DNA of 15,142 bases from the NCBI GenBank assembly GCA_001795165.1, contig MGNS01000127.1:68757-83898 (forward strand). Direction: 5' to 3'. This stretch comes from Chloroflexi bacterium RBG_16_57_11. Lineage in GTDB: Bacteria; Chloroflexota; Anaerolineae; Anaerolineales; UBA4823. Made by a program: the position numbers and the translations under genes. Position 1 is the first letter of the stretch. Each line of letters begins with the position of its first letter. The notes below the pieces were generated by a model, which ran no database searches, had not been told where the DNA came from, and saw only the letters and a program-made list of their open reading frames with translations. Below are positions 1 to 7,148 of this stretch, one piece after another.

Positions 1-1157
1 CCTTTGTCGTTCTCTCTATCGAGGTGCCGCCACGCGAGGCGCTCTGGCGCATGGATTATGAAATTCCCTTGCGCTATGGTGTGCGCCAGCCGTACGCAGA
101 AAACGGTGGTCCAGGTGGTTTCGCCCATGCCGCTCGCAACATCGGACCGGTCATGGCGATCGCCCGCGATATGGAAGAACTCTGTCCGGATGCCTGGCTG
201 ATCAATTTTACCAATCCGATGGTGCGCATCTGCGACGCAGTGAACCGTTACAGCCGGATCAAGGTGGTTGGCCTGTGCCACCAGATTTTAGTCGGCTATG
301 CTTTAGTGGGCATGACCCTGGCAGACGAACTCGGCATTCGCCTCCCTGCCGGGATCACCGGCAGTCATGCCACGCCGGCAGAGATCCCGCTGCGCCGTCA
401 GGTTGCCCGGCAGGCCTTGGAGCGCATCGAGATCCAGGCCGCGGGCTTGAATCACTTTACCTGGATGCTTGCCGTCCATGACCGACGCACCGGAGAAGAC
501 CTTTACCCGCGCTTTGCCCGGCGCTGGGAGGCCATGTCCCCAGATTTTGAGCCGCTCACCCGCCGGATCTACAGCGCCTTTGGGCTGTTTCCCATCCCGG
601 GCGATGAGCATTTGTGTGAGTATCTTCCCTGGGCCAGCGACCCACTCACCCGACCCTGGGAAAAATATCAGCTAAGCCTGTACGATTGGGACGAGTGGGA
701 TTTGTTGCGCGACCAGGGTCTCCTGCAGATACAACGAATGGCTGATGGCCTGGAAAGTGTCGATAGCTTGCTGGACACCGACAGCGAAGGCGCCTTGGAA
801 GTGATCGAGAATATTGCCGGCGCAGGATTACACGCCCATCTGGCTTTCAACCTGCCAAATCGCGGCCAAATCTCCAATCTTCCCCTGGGATCCATCGTCG
901 AGACGCCAGGGCTGGTCAGCGGTGCAGGCGTCCAGGCGTTGACCGTCGGCGCGTTACCCGAGCCGATCGCTGAGCTGTGCAGGCGAGAGCTCGCCGTAGT
1001 GCGCCTGTCGGTCGATGCGGCAGTGCGGGGCGACCGGGAGGCTGCACTGCAATGCCTGTTGCTGGACCCGGTAATCACCGATCTGGATGTAGCTCGACAA
1101 ATCCTGGAGGCTTACCTGCAAGCGTACCGCTCACATCTTCCCCAGTTCTGGCTTTAG
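1..1157 (+). CDS. Glycoside hydrolase family 4 enzyme (alpha-galactosidase/alpha-glucosidase-like), 5'-truncated by the window edge
   Basis: The reading frame is open from base 3 with no stop upstream, so the gene starts before the window; GTG at 24 is internal. About 384 residues are visible, and GH4 enzymes usually have 430-480, so the N-terminal NAD-binding Rossmann half-fold is mostly missing here. Visible family hallmarks are the YAENGGPGGFAHAARNI stretch, INFTNPM (substrate and NAD pocket), GLCHQ and GLNHFTW. In GH4 the Cys and the later His are ligands of the catalytic Mn2+. These enzymes cleave glycosides by an NAD-dependent redox/elimination mechanism in the cytoplasm. The exact sugar cannot be told from sequence alone. 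The stop codon overlaps by 4 bp the stop of the convergent response regulator. Confidence 0.9.
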   Translation, partial: FVVLSIEVPPREALWRMDYEIPLRYGVRQPYAENGGPGGFAHAARNIGPVMAIARDMEELCPDAWLINFTNPMVRICDAVNRYSRIKVVGLCHQILVGYALVGMTLADELGIRLPAGITGSHATPAEIPLRRQVARQALERIEIQAAGLNHFTWMLAVHDRRTGEDLYPRFARRWEAMSPDFEPLTRRIYSAFGLFPIPGDEHLCEYLPWASDPLTRPWEKYQLSLYDWDEWDLLRDQGLLQIQRMADGLESVDSLLDTDSEGALEVIENIAGAGLHAHLAFNLPNRGQISNLPLGSIVETPGLVSGAGVQALTVGALPEPIAELCRRELAVVRLSVDAAVRGDREAALQCLLLDPVITDLDVARQILEAYLQAYRSHLPQFWL

Positions 1158-1579
1158 TGGGGCGGAATATTGATCACATTCCAGTAAAGGTCGATCTGCC
1201 CGGCCACCTCCAGAAATTTCTCGAAGTCCACCGGCTTAACAATATAGGAATTTGCTCCCAATTTGTAGGCGGTTTGGATATCTCGGTCTTCAGCGGAGGA
1301 GGTCAAAACAATCACAGGGACTTTCTGAGCATAAGGTGAGCTTTTAAACTGGCTGAGAACTTCCAGGCCATTTACTTTCGGCAAGTTGATATCCAACAGG
1401 ATCACCACTGGCAAGGGTCTACCCGCCTGCCATAGATTTAAATATTCCAGGGCAGCCTCACCATCTCGAGCCACTTCGATCGGGTTGATCACCTTGCGCC
1501 GAACAAACGCCCGGCGGGTCAGGTCCTCATCCATCGGGTTATCTTCAATCAGTAGAATTGGACGGTGCTGAGAGTTCAT
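1154..1579 (-). CDS. Single-domain CheY/Rcp1-type response regulator (copy 1)
   Basis: A 141-residue receiver domain with no output domain. All canonical positions are present: acidic pair E12/D13 in LLIEDNP, phosphoacceptor D63 in ILLDINLP, T93 in VIVLTSS, and K115 in YIVKPVDF. The frame is open upstream to 1639, but ATG at 1579 is preferred: it has GGAG 8 nt upstream, and starting there aligns residue for residue with the neighbouring copy. The Rcp1 group normally receives phosphate from phytochrome-like or hybrid histidine kinases and works by protein contact. No kinase lies in this window. The gene is 23 bp downstream of the paralogous receiver gene, presumably in one transcript. Confidence 0.93.
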   Translation of the reverse strand: MNSQHRPILLIEDNPMDEDLTRRAFVRRKVINPIEVARDGEAALEYLNLWQAGRPLPVVILLDINLPKVNGLEVLSQFKSSPYAQKVPVIVLTSSAEDRDIQTAYKLGANSYIVKPVDFEKFLEVAGQIDLYWNVINIPPH

Positions 1580-1602
1580 TGGCTTTGCTCCAGAGATTTG
1601 GC

Positions 1603-2034
1603 TTATGGATTTGGAGGGGGTGTATTTAGCGTACACCAATAGATTTGAATGTGATCGACGATTTGCATAAATTGATCAAAATCAACCGGCTTTACGATAA
1701 ACGAATTTGCGCCTTCTCGATAGGCTATCTGAATATCCCGTTCTTCGGTGGATGTCGAAAGGACAACCACTGGGATCACACGAAATCTGGGATGCGATTT
1801 CAAATGGCGCAGGACTTCCAACCCATCTACCTTTGGGAGCTTGAGGTCCAGCAATATTAAGCGGGGTATCGGGCGTTTCTCTCCCCAGTCGGAAATGAAA
1901 GCCAGGGCTTCTTCGCCATCACGAGCCACTTCAATCGGATGATTTACCTTTCGCCGGATAAAAGCCCGTCGGGTCAGGTCGACATCCATGGGGTTGTCTT
2001 CGACCAACAAAATCGGGCGATCGGATTGCGACAT
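1603..2034 (-). CDS. Single-domain CheY/Rcp1-type response regulator (copy 2)
   Basis: A 143-residue stand-alone receiver, closely similar to the downstream gene; the two share blocks such as LTRRAF, RRKV, PIEVARDGE, NGLEVL/DGLEVL and VKPVDF. The acidic pair E12/D13, phosphoacceptor D63 in LLDLKLP, a Ser/Thr switch in VVLSTS, and the Lys in IVKPVDF are all present, so it should be phosphorylatable. ATG at 2034 is chosen because it matches the start of the paralogue (about 11 residues before EDNP) and has AGAG about 8 nt upstream; ATG at 2052 is possible. The C-terminus is Pro-rich. It reads away from the NarL-type gene at 2298 across a 240-bp divergent intergenic region. Confidence 0.93.
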   Translation of the reverse strand: MSQSDRPILLVEDNPMDVDLTRRAFIRRKVNHPIEVARDGEEALAFISDWGEKRPIPRLILLDLKLPKVDGLEVLRHLKSHPRFRVIPVVVLSTSTEERDIQIAYREGANSFIVKPVDFDQFMQIVDHIQIYWCTLNTPPPNP

Positions 2035-2081
2035 TCCAGTATCTCTTTCCATGCTCAACCGCTGCTTTCTCAGCCAATGTG

Positions 2082-2087
2082 ATTATA
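2082..2087 (-). promoter_or_regulatory. Possible -10 box for the receiver-gene pair
   Basis: The minus strand reads TATAAT here, 47 bp before the preferred start of copy 2. No good -35 is seen at 16-18 bp, so this is a weak call. It lies in an AT-rich divergent intergenic stretch (2035-2297) that must drive both flanking units. Confidence 0.3.
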
Positions 2088-2189
2088 CAATTGAAATATC
2101 TTTGTTTACTAGCAATTTTGTTTTACCTCTCGAAACATTTTACCTTCCTATCCGGTTGAGGCTGGCAGGTTTTTAGAACAAGAGTTTAG

Positions 2190-2195
2190 TATAAT
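2190..2195 (+). promoter_or_regulatory. Possible -10 box for the NarL-type regulator
   Basis: TATAAT about 100 bp upstream of the GTG start at 2298. The -35 region (around 2167-2172) is not consensus. Between this box and the gene lies a perfect 13-bp palindrome, ATCACCGGGTGAT (2237-2249), which could be an operator. Confidence 0.3.
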
Positions 2196-2297
2196 GATTG
2201 CTGGAATTACGTAGTCCTACTTATGGCGGCAGAGTCATCACCGGGTGATAGAGTCGCAGAAACACCATCGTGACGATCTTTTTTTGAAAGGTCCGTT

Positions 2298-2981
2298 GTG
2301 TCTATTAGCGCTGATAAGCCGATTCGTGTCCTGATCTTCGACCATCAAGCACTGGTACGCGATGGAATGCGTATGATATTGAACGAGTCTGGAAATATCC
2401 AGGTGATTGGCGAAGCGGGCGAGAGCGAGCAGGCGTTAGCGCTGGCCAAAGATAACGAAGTGGATATCATCCTGATCGAGCTAAATCTGGACGGTGAACT
2501 AAACACCGAAATCATCTCAGAATTAGTTAAAGCAAACCGGCAGGCGCGCATCATCTTGTTGACCAATATCGAGGAATCCCCCATCCTGCATCTGGCTGTG
2601 CAGATGGGGGCGATGGGCGTGGTATCAAAGACCGGGAATCGCCAGACGCTGTATAAAGCCATCGAGAAAGTCAATGCCGGTGAGGTGTGGATCGACCGGG
2701 CAATGATCGCTGACGTGCTGACCCAAATTTCGCGCTCTCGCCTGGATGATCAAGGGAATCCCGAGATCGCACGCATGGCCTCCTTGAGTGATCGTGAGCG
2801 AGAGGTGATCCTGTTGATCGGTAAGGGATTGAAAAACAAGGAAATTGCAGTGCTGCTTTCGATCAGTGAGATAACCGTAAGGCACCATCTCTCATCAATA
2901 TACAACAAGCTAAATGTCGCCAACCGTTTGGAGCTGACTATTTATGCCTATCGAAACGGTCTGGCGGATCTCCCAAACTAA
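2298..2981 (+). CDS. NarL/LuxR-type response regulator with Glu at the phosphoacceptor position
   Basis: 227 residues: an N-terminal receiver (about 9-125) and a C-terminal LuxR-type helix-turn-helix (about 155-220, LSDREREVILLIGKGLKNKE and ITVRHHLSSIYNKL). The receiver keeps D15, T in ILLTN and K in VVSKTG. The usual phosphoacceptor Asp is Glu (E61, codon GAG at 2478-2480, in ILIELNLDG), and the following Met-Pro-Gly is altered. Loss of Asp is typical of atypical receivers, and Glu there can mimic phosphorylation, so the protein may bind DNA without a kinase. The GTG start is supported by GAAAGG about 6 nt upstream. It probably regulates its own or nearby promoters; the target is unknown. 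Confidence 0.92.
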   Translation: MSISADKPIRVLIFDHQALVRDGMRMILNESGNIQVIGEAGESEQALALAKDNEVDIILIELNLDGELNTEIISELVKANRQARIILLTNIEESPILHLAVQMGAMGVVSKTGNRQTLYKAIEKVNAGEVWIDRAMIADVLTQISRSRLDDQGNPEIARMASLSDREREVILLIGKGLKNKEIAVLLSISEITVRHHLSSIYNKLNVANRLELTIYAYRNGLADLPN

Positions 2982-3007
2982 TCCATCGGTATAGGTTTGT
3001 GTGATTC

Positions 3008-3055
3008 AATCATTACACATTTGTGCCGCCATGATGGCACAAATGTGTAATGATT
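3008..3055. terminator. Perfect 20-bp inverted repeat, probable terminator hairpin
   Basis: The arm AATCATTACACATTTGTGCC (3008-3027) is repeated exactly as its reverse complement at 3036-3055, with an 8-nt loop. A short T run (TTTT, 3054-3057) closes it on the plus side. It lies 27 bp after the NarL-type gene, so a terminator is the plain reading, though the arms are unusually long, perfect and AT-rich for one. Confidence 0.6.
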
Positions 3056-3141
3056 TTGGGGATAAAAATAGTAGACCAATACTATCCATAAACGTGCTGG
3101 TTACCGATTACAAAAAGACCAACATTCTCTAGAATATAATC

Positions 3142-3504
3142 GTGCTCTCCGAATCCCTGGATTCCTCAGATTCAAGCGAGTCGCACCTGACAGCCGAACG
3201 ACGAAGTAAGCCGCGTGTGTCATGCTCTTATCCGGCAACCGTGCGTGGTCATCTGGCTGATGGCGTTCGTTTCGAATCGCGGGCCGTACTGTCAAACATG
3301 AGCGCTAGCGGGATGTACTTGCGCACACAGCGAAAGGTACAACCAGGTCAAACCCTTTTCATAGTTGTCCGTATGTCGACTGCTTCATTGGTTCAAGCGG
3401 GCATACCACAATTAGCCGCCTTTGGACATGTGGTGCGCATGGAACCGAAAGTCGATGGCTCCTATGGCATTGCTCTGAAACTCGTCAATCATCGCTTCTT
3501 ATAA
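3142..3504 (+). CDS. PilZ-domain protein (c-di-GMP receptor)
   Basis: 120 residues forming little more than one PilZ domain. The c-di-GMP motifs are visible: the RxxxR element in ERRSKPRV (about residues 20-27) and the (D/N)xSxxG element as NMSASG (about 52-57). The rest matches the beta-barrel pattern up to GIALKLVNH. The N-terminus is Ser/Asp-rich and probably disordered. The GTG at 3142 is the only plausible start found but has no clear ribosome site, and a TATAAT lies directly before it (3135-3140), so the true start is uncertain. PilZ proteins couple c-di-GMP to motility, exopolysaccharide or surface output. The next gene encodes a secreted surface-type protein, a plausible but unproven functional neighbour. 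Confidence 0.85.
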   Translation: MLSESLDSSDSSESHLTAERRSKPRVSCSYPATVRGHLADGVRFESRAVLSNMSASGMYLRTQRKVQPGQTLFIVVRMSTASLVQAGIPQLAAFGHVVRMEPKVDGSYGIALKLVNHRFL

Positions 3505-3603
3505 CCTGGAGCCATAGCTTCATCCAGCGTCCACAGAAATTGCAGGGGTAAAAGGACCCAACCATCCGAAGTTATCTGATCATTCTGTAAAGGAGATAAA
3601 CAC

Positions 3604-5880
3604 ATGATGCGATTAAGGAATTCTATTTATCTGCTGCTGATTGTGGCGCTAATTGCTGCGCCACTGGCGTTCATTTCAAAGCCAGCAGCGGCTCAGGAAA
3701 CTTACAACTGCCTGCCAACCTGCGAAGAGAACGACGCGCGGTTTCTTTCAGTGGCAGGTGTAGGCCTGAGCACGGTAGCCGACCAACCAATCACCTTAAC
3801 TTTCGGCGTCCCAGCGAGCTCTGCTTCCGTCGAAATCGGGATCTTCGATGGTGATACCGGCGGCCAATGGGATTATTTGACTACACCTCTGAATTTCATC
3901 CTGTATGCCGACCCGATCCTGTCAGGCAGCACAAGCAACATTGTCGCCCAGCGATCAGGCACCATCATGCCCGACAATGCCTGGTCCACCTTCGACTTCA
4001 CCAACGTCCCCGAAGCACTTTCGCCCAGCGGAAACTATTTCTATCGACTGGTGATCAGCCCCGCAACCAGCGGTATGATTTACTTGAGCAATTTCAAGGT
4101 CCGCACCAATGCGACGGTCATGCTGGCTGCACAGCCCTTTTCCTACCTGGCGCCCATGCTGTCGCCCGCTGACCGGGCCGTCGTCTACCCCAGTTACCCG
4201 AACCTCACTCCTACCACCTACGATGGCCGGTTTAACTTCCATTTCTTCGCCCCCGGCTCCATGCCTTCGCTGGCTGCCTGGGATGGGGATTTTGATTTCG
4301 GGCCTTTCGATCTCTCTGCGATGGATACCGATGATCCGGACACGCCCAACAATGCTCTGCCCCCCTGGGTTAATCCAGCCACCACCAACTTCGAAGGGGT
4401 GGCAGATGGCCGAGGGGATGCAACTGGGGCTCCACCCGACGACTCTGAGGTGCCCGAAGACCGCCGGCAACCCAACGTGGTCTATGATGTGGTCCTTCCA
4501 GACGGCACGACCTACACCAACCAAAATCCATCCGGCAACATCGAATGGGAGCAGTTTTTGCTTTCCTCTGACCCTGCCAGTCAGCCGGACCACTTGATCC
4601 AAGGCACGTTGCCGTCCGGGGTATACTCCATCCGTGCCCGTGGCGTCGATTTGAACAACCTGAACGCGTGGAAATTCCCCTTCCAGATCGTGGGGGTGTG
4701 TGCAGCTCCCATCCCGGGCGGAGATGCCAATCCTTGTGTACCACCTCTATTCCCCTTCTCGATCGGTGACAAGGTCTTCCGTGATACGGATGGTGATGGG
4801 GTGCAGGATCCAGGGGAGGAAGGCATCCCCGGCGTGGTGGTTTACCTGCTGGATGGCAACGGCCAACCCATCAGCGACATCAACGGTAACCCGATCTCTG
4901 CGATTACCGATGCCAATGGCACGTACACCTTCAATGTTCCTGCGGGTACGTTCTCGGTGCGGGTTGGCTCCGAAAACTTCGACTCCGGCGGTCCGCTGGC
5001 CGGGAATACCTCCACGACCGGCGGTGAAGTGCTCACTCGAACCGTCGTCGATACCAACGTTTTGACCTATGACTTTGGCTACCGCGTACCCCCAACGCCG
5101 CCAACACCCTTCCTGATCGGTGATAAGGTCTTCCGCGACACGAATGGGAATGGGGTGCAAGACCTGGGCGAGCCAGGCATCCCGGGTGTGGTGGTTTACC
5201 TACTGGACGCCAACGGCAATCCCATCAGTGATGTCAACGGCAATACGAGTGCTGTAACCGATGCGACCGGCACGTACAGCTTCAGCGTTCTTCCTGGCAC
5301 GTATTCAGTGCGTGTCGGCGTCGAGAACTTCAACCTGGGTGGCCCGCTGGCCGGGGCTACATCCACTACCGGCGGCGAGGTGCTCACCCGGACCGTCACC
5401 GACGAGGATGTTTTAACTTTCGACTTCGGCTACCGTTTCCCGCCGACTGTGTGTGTGGTCACCCCAGGCATCTGGAAGACGACTTACAAGAATCGCTGGC
5501 CCGTGGAAAGTATCACTGTAGCCGGCGTGACCTACACCAGAGAGCAAGCCATCCTCATCATGAGCACATCGCCGAAGTACGACATGACCTACCAGCTCTT
5601 TGCACAGGTTGTGGCGGCCAAGCTAAACATCCTGGCTGGCAACCCTTCCAGCTGCATCGACGCCGCCATCGAGACCGCCGAAACCTGGCTGATGACTTAC
5701 CCGCTGGGGAGCGGCGTGGTCCTGTACAGCCCGGCCTGGAGGTCGATCATGTACATCTTCAAGGACCTGGACAACTATAACAAAGGCCGGCTTTGCGCTG
5801 AGGCCTGCGTCATCACACCTATACCACCTCCAACAAAGCCTCCAAAGCCTGTGAAGGTGGAACCCGTCTCCGGGCGGTAG
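3604..5880 (+). CDS. Secreted protein with two SdrD_B-type repeats and a C-terminal 'TPGxWK' domain
   Basis: 758 residues. An N-terminal signal peptide (hydrophobic stretch about 8-22, cleavage likely after KPAAA-Q at about 31) predicts export. Residues about 35-365 are an unrecognised beta-rich region. Two SdrD_B/Cna-B-like domains follow (about 385-500 and 503-613), each opening with IGDKVFRDT and carrying an Asp/Asn-Gly-rich Ca-binding-type loop (DTDGDGVQD, DTNGNGVQD). Residues about 617-735 start VTPGIWKTTYKNRWPV and end LDNYNKG. They resemble a domain I recall from other bacterial exoproteins, of unknown role. The tail is Pro/Lys-rich (PPPTKPPKP) with no LPxTG or membrane anchor. A strong AAAGGAGA site precedes ATG 3604. 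A role at the cell surface, in adhesion or a sheath, is inferred. Confidence 0.85.
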   Translation: MMRLRNSIYLLLIVALIAAPLAFISKPAAAQETYNCLPTCEENDARFLSVAGVGLSTVADQPITLTFGVPASSASVEIGIFDGDTGGQWDYLTTPLNFILYADPILSGSTSNIVAQRSGTIMPDNAWSTFDFTNVPEALSPSGNYFYRLVISPATSGMIYLSNFKVRTNATVMLAAQPFSYLAPMLSPADRAVVYPSYPNLTPTTYDGRFNFHFFAPGSMPSLAAWDGDFDFGPFDLSAMDTDDPDTPNNALPPWVNPATTNFEGVADGRGDATGAPPDDSEVPEDRRQPNVVYDVVLPDGTTYTNQNPSGNIEWEQFLLSSDPASQPDHLIQGTLPSGVYSIRARGVDLNNLNAWKFPFQIVGVCAAPIPGGDANPCVPPLFPFSIGDKVFRDTDGDGVQDPGEEGIPGVVVYLLDGNGQPISDINGNPISAITDANGTYTFNVPAGTFSVRVGSENFDSGGPLAGNTSTTGGEVLTRTVVDTNVLTYDFGYRVPPTPPTPFLIGDKVFRDTNGNGVQDLGEPGIPGVVVYLLDANGNPISDVNGNTSAVTDATGTYSFSVLPGTYSVRVGVENFNLGGPLAGATSTTGGEVLTRTVTDEDVLTFDFGYRFPPTVCVVTPGIWKTTYKNRWPVESITVAGVTYTREQAILIMSTSPKYDMTYQLFAQVVAAKLNILAGNPSSCIDAAIETAETWLMTYPLGSGVVLYSPAWRSIMYIFKDLDNYNKGRLCAEACVITPIPPPTKPPKPVKVEPVSGR
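4756..5442 (+). repeat. Two tandem SdrD_B domain repeats at DNA level (about 354-bp period)
   Basis: The unit starting at 4756 recurs at 5110. Long stretches are shared at protein level (GIPGVVVYLLD, STTGGEVLTRTV, FGYR) and largely at DNA level, which fits a recent internal duplication or recombination-kept repeats. Confidence 0.85.
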
Positions 5881-5902
5881 CAGTAAGCGGTTAACCGATT
5901 TG

Positions 5903-5943
5903 ACAGGGTGTTGGGTGTTGCTCGCCCAACACCCTGTTCTATT
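5903..5943 (+). terminator. Intrinsic terminator after the SdrD_B protein gene
   Basis: A 13-bp perfect stem, ACAGGGTGTTGGG (5903-5915) with CCCAACACCCTGT (5925-5937), and a 9-nt loop, 22 bp after the stop. The downstream T tract is weak (TCTATT). Confidence 0.75.
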
Positions 5944-5993
5944 GAGATGAATGGACAGGCGATTGTCCGCCTAATCCAGGTAGCAATCTGGAG

Positions 5994-6015
5994 GCAATCA
6001 GGGTAAAATGATTGC
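5994..6015. promoter_or_regulatory. Palindrome in the lasso-operon leader
   Basis: GCAATCA (5994-6000) and TGATTGC (6009-6015) form 7-bp arms around an 8-bp spacer, 62 bp before the B1 start. It could be an operator or a leader hairpin; no clear promoter was recognised beside it. Confidence 0.25.
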
Positions 6016-6076
6016 GTTCGACCGGTGATAAGCAACGGTCAGAGAAGTCGGACGATGATGGACGATAGAGGTTAAT

Positions 6077-6382
6077 TTGAACCCCACTGAGGCCAGAGTC
6101 AACATCCCAGGCGATGTGCTCTTCCACGAGCTGGATGGTGAAGCGGTTTTGTTAAATTTGCAAACCGGCAAGTACTTCGGTTTGGATCCGATGGGCACGC
6201 GCATCTGGCAATACCTGGTCGAATATGGCTCTCCAGGGACGGTTTACAATAAATTATTGGAAGAATATGACGTCGACGCCGAGCGCTTGAGAGCAGACCT
6301 GCTGGCGTTGGTCGATCAATTGGAAGCGCATGGACTCATTCGATTGGATCCATCACTGGATAACCATGAAAGCAAAGCTTAG
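6077..6382 (+). CDS. Lasso peptide B1: PqqD-like RiPP recognition element
   Basis: 101 residues with the PqqD-family pattern: HELDGEAVLLNLQTGKYFGL, then MGTRIWQYL, then a C-terminal helix bundle (ERLRADLLALVDQLEAHGLI). In lasso systems this stand-alone winged-helix protein (B1) binds the precursor leader, in particular its Tyr-xx-Pro-x-Leu segment, and delivers it to the B2 protease. The TTG start at 6077 is supported by AGAGGT about 5 nt upstream and by a complete domain from there. It overlaps B2 by 17 bp, implying translational coupling. The precursor, B2 and cyclase genes next door separate it from true PQQ biosynthesis, of which no other gene is present. Confidence 0.9.
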   Translation: MNPTEARVNIPGDVLFHELDGEAVLLNLQTGKYFGLDPMGTRIWQYLVEYGSPGTVYNKLLEEYDVDAERLRADLLALVDQLEAHGLIRLDPSLDNHESKA

Positions 6383-6794
6383 AACCATACGATCCTTTAC
6401 GGCTCAGGATTGGATCTTGTTGGTTCAAGCCTGGTCCCTGCTGCTGGCAATTGATATCGGGCTACGTATATTGCCTTTCCGCAAAATACAAAGTTGGATG
6501 ATGCCAAGACATCATAAAGAGATTTCCTCAGCTCAAGCGGAGATCATGATCCGGCGATCCAGTGATTTTGTAGAACTCGCCGCACGAAACCATATCTATC
6601 CGATGACTTGTCTGCGCCGGTCGCTGGCGATGCAAACCCTGCTCTCCAAGCGGGGTGTGAATACAGACCTGTTCATCGGCGTGCGCCGGAATCAGGAAAA
6701 ACTGGAGGCGCATGCCTGGTTAGAATACCAGGGCCAGCCGATCGGAGAGAAGGATCCGCCCACCGGACAATTCACACCCTTAAAGACAACCTGA
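6366..6794 (+). CDS. Lasso peptide B2: transglutaminase-like leader peptidase
   Basis: 142 residues from ATG 6366; the frame is open a little further upstream, but that part only overlaps B1. It fits the lasso B2 family in length and motifs. There is a hydrophobic N-terminal half, then PMTCLRRSLAMQTLLSKRG with the catalytic Cys (about residue 80), LFIGVRR, and EAHAWLEY with the catalytic His (about 117). These cysteine proteases cut the leader from the core when B1 presents it. The 17-bp overlap with B1 shows the split B1/B2 arrangement of Gram-positive-type clusters rather than a fused B protein. The precursor gene follows after 138 bp. Confidence 0.92.
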   Translation: MKAKLRTIRSFTAQDWILLVQAWSLLLAIDIGLRILPFRKIQSWMMPRHHKEISSAQAEIMIRRSSDFVELAARNHIYPMTCLRRSLAMQTLLSKRGVNTDLFIGVRRNQEKLEAHAWLEYQGQPIGEKDPPTGQFTPLKTT

Positions 6795-6863
6795 TTTATA
6801 AAAAATGGGACATTGCTCCAACATTTGGTGGTTAAAACTCTGGATTTTTGGAGGCGTATCATA

Positions 6864-6869
6864 TATAAT
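6864..6869 (+). promoter_or_regulatory. Possible -10 box for the lasso precursor
   Basis: TATAAT in the context CATATATAATAGGG, 63 bp upstream of the precursor ATG. The matching -35 at 6841-6847 is poor. A separate promoter for the precursor would let it be made in excess over the enzymes. Confidence 0.4.
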
Positions 6870-6932
6870 AGGGCAAGTTTCTGAAATCGCTTATATCCGG
6901 ATGTGCTTCTGAGGAGAAAGAAGGCTTAAGAC

Positions 6933-7073
6933 ATGGACAAACCCGTTGCTAAAGAAGAGAAGAAGGAATACATCTCCCCGAAGTTGATCGAGTACGGGGA
7001 TCTGGCAGAGATTACTGGCAGTGGCGCCATTGGTGGAACGGATGTGATAGCCGTCGGTTCTATCGAAGTTTAG
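6933..7073 (+). CDS. Lasso peptide precursor (A), 46 residues
   Basis: An ATG with AAGAAGG 8 nt upstream and an in-frame stop just before it (6927-6929). The leader ends YISPKLIEYGDLAEITG, matching the lasso pattern Y-xx-P-x-L-xxx-G-...-T-x that B1 and B2 read. With Thr28 at the conserved -2 position, cleavage after Gly29 gives the 17-residue core SGAIGGTDVIAVGSIEV. Asp37 is then core position 8, giving an eight-residue ring to Ser1 and a nine-residue tail. The alternatives Gly29 (ring to Asp9) or Gly31 (ring to Asp7) are less in line with the Thr rule. The tail has only small or branched residues, with no aromatic or basic plug. It sits between B2 and C, as expected for a lasso cluster. Confidence 0.9.
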   Translation: MDKPVAKEEKKEYISPKLIEYGDLAEITGSGAIGGTDVIAVGSIEV

Positions 7074-7148
7074 TCAATAGCGGGCTTTAAAAAGCTAAAG
7101 CGAAATACCTAAATTCTTCAACCATCGCATTTGATCGAGTTACCCTGT

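Noticed and set aside
3135..3140. TATAAT as the promoter of the PilZ gene
   Set aside because: It ends one base before the GTG start, so transcription from it would begin inside the gene; there is also no -35. It would only be real if the start codon were further downstream, and no good one was seen.
6077..6382. PqqD of pyrroloquinoline quinone biosynthesis
   Set aside because: No pqqA, B, C or E is near, while lasso B2, precursor and cyclase genes are directly adjacent.
6805..6912. A 35-codon frame upstream of the lasso precursor that could be a second precursor
   Set aside because: It has no ribosome site, no leader motif, overlaps the probable promoter, and has no ring-forming Asp/Glu in a suitable place.
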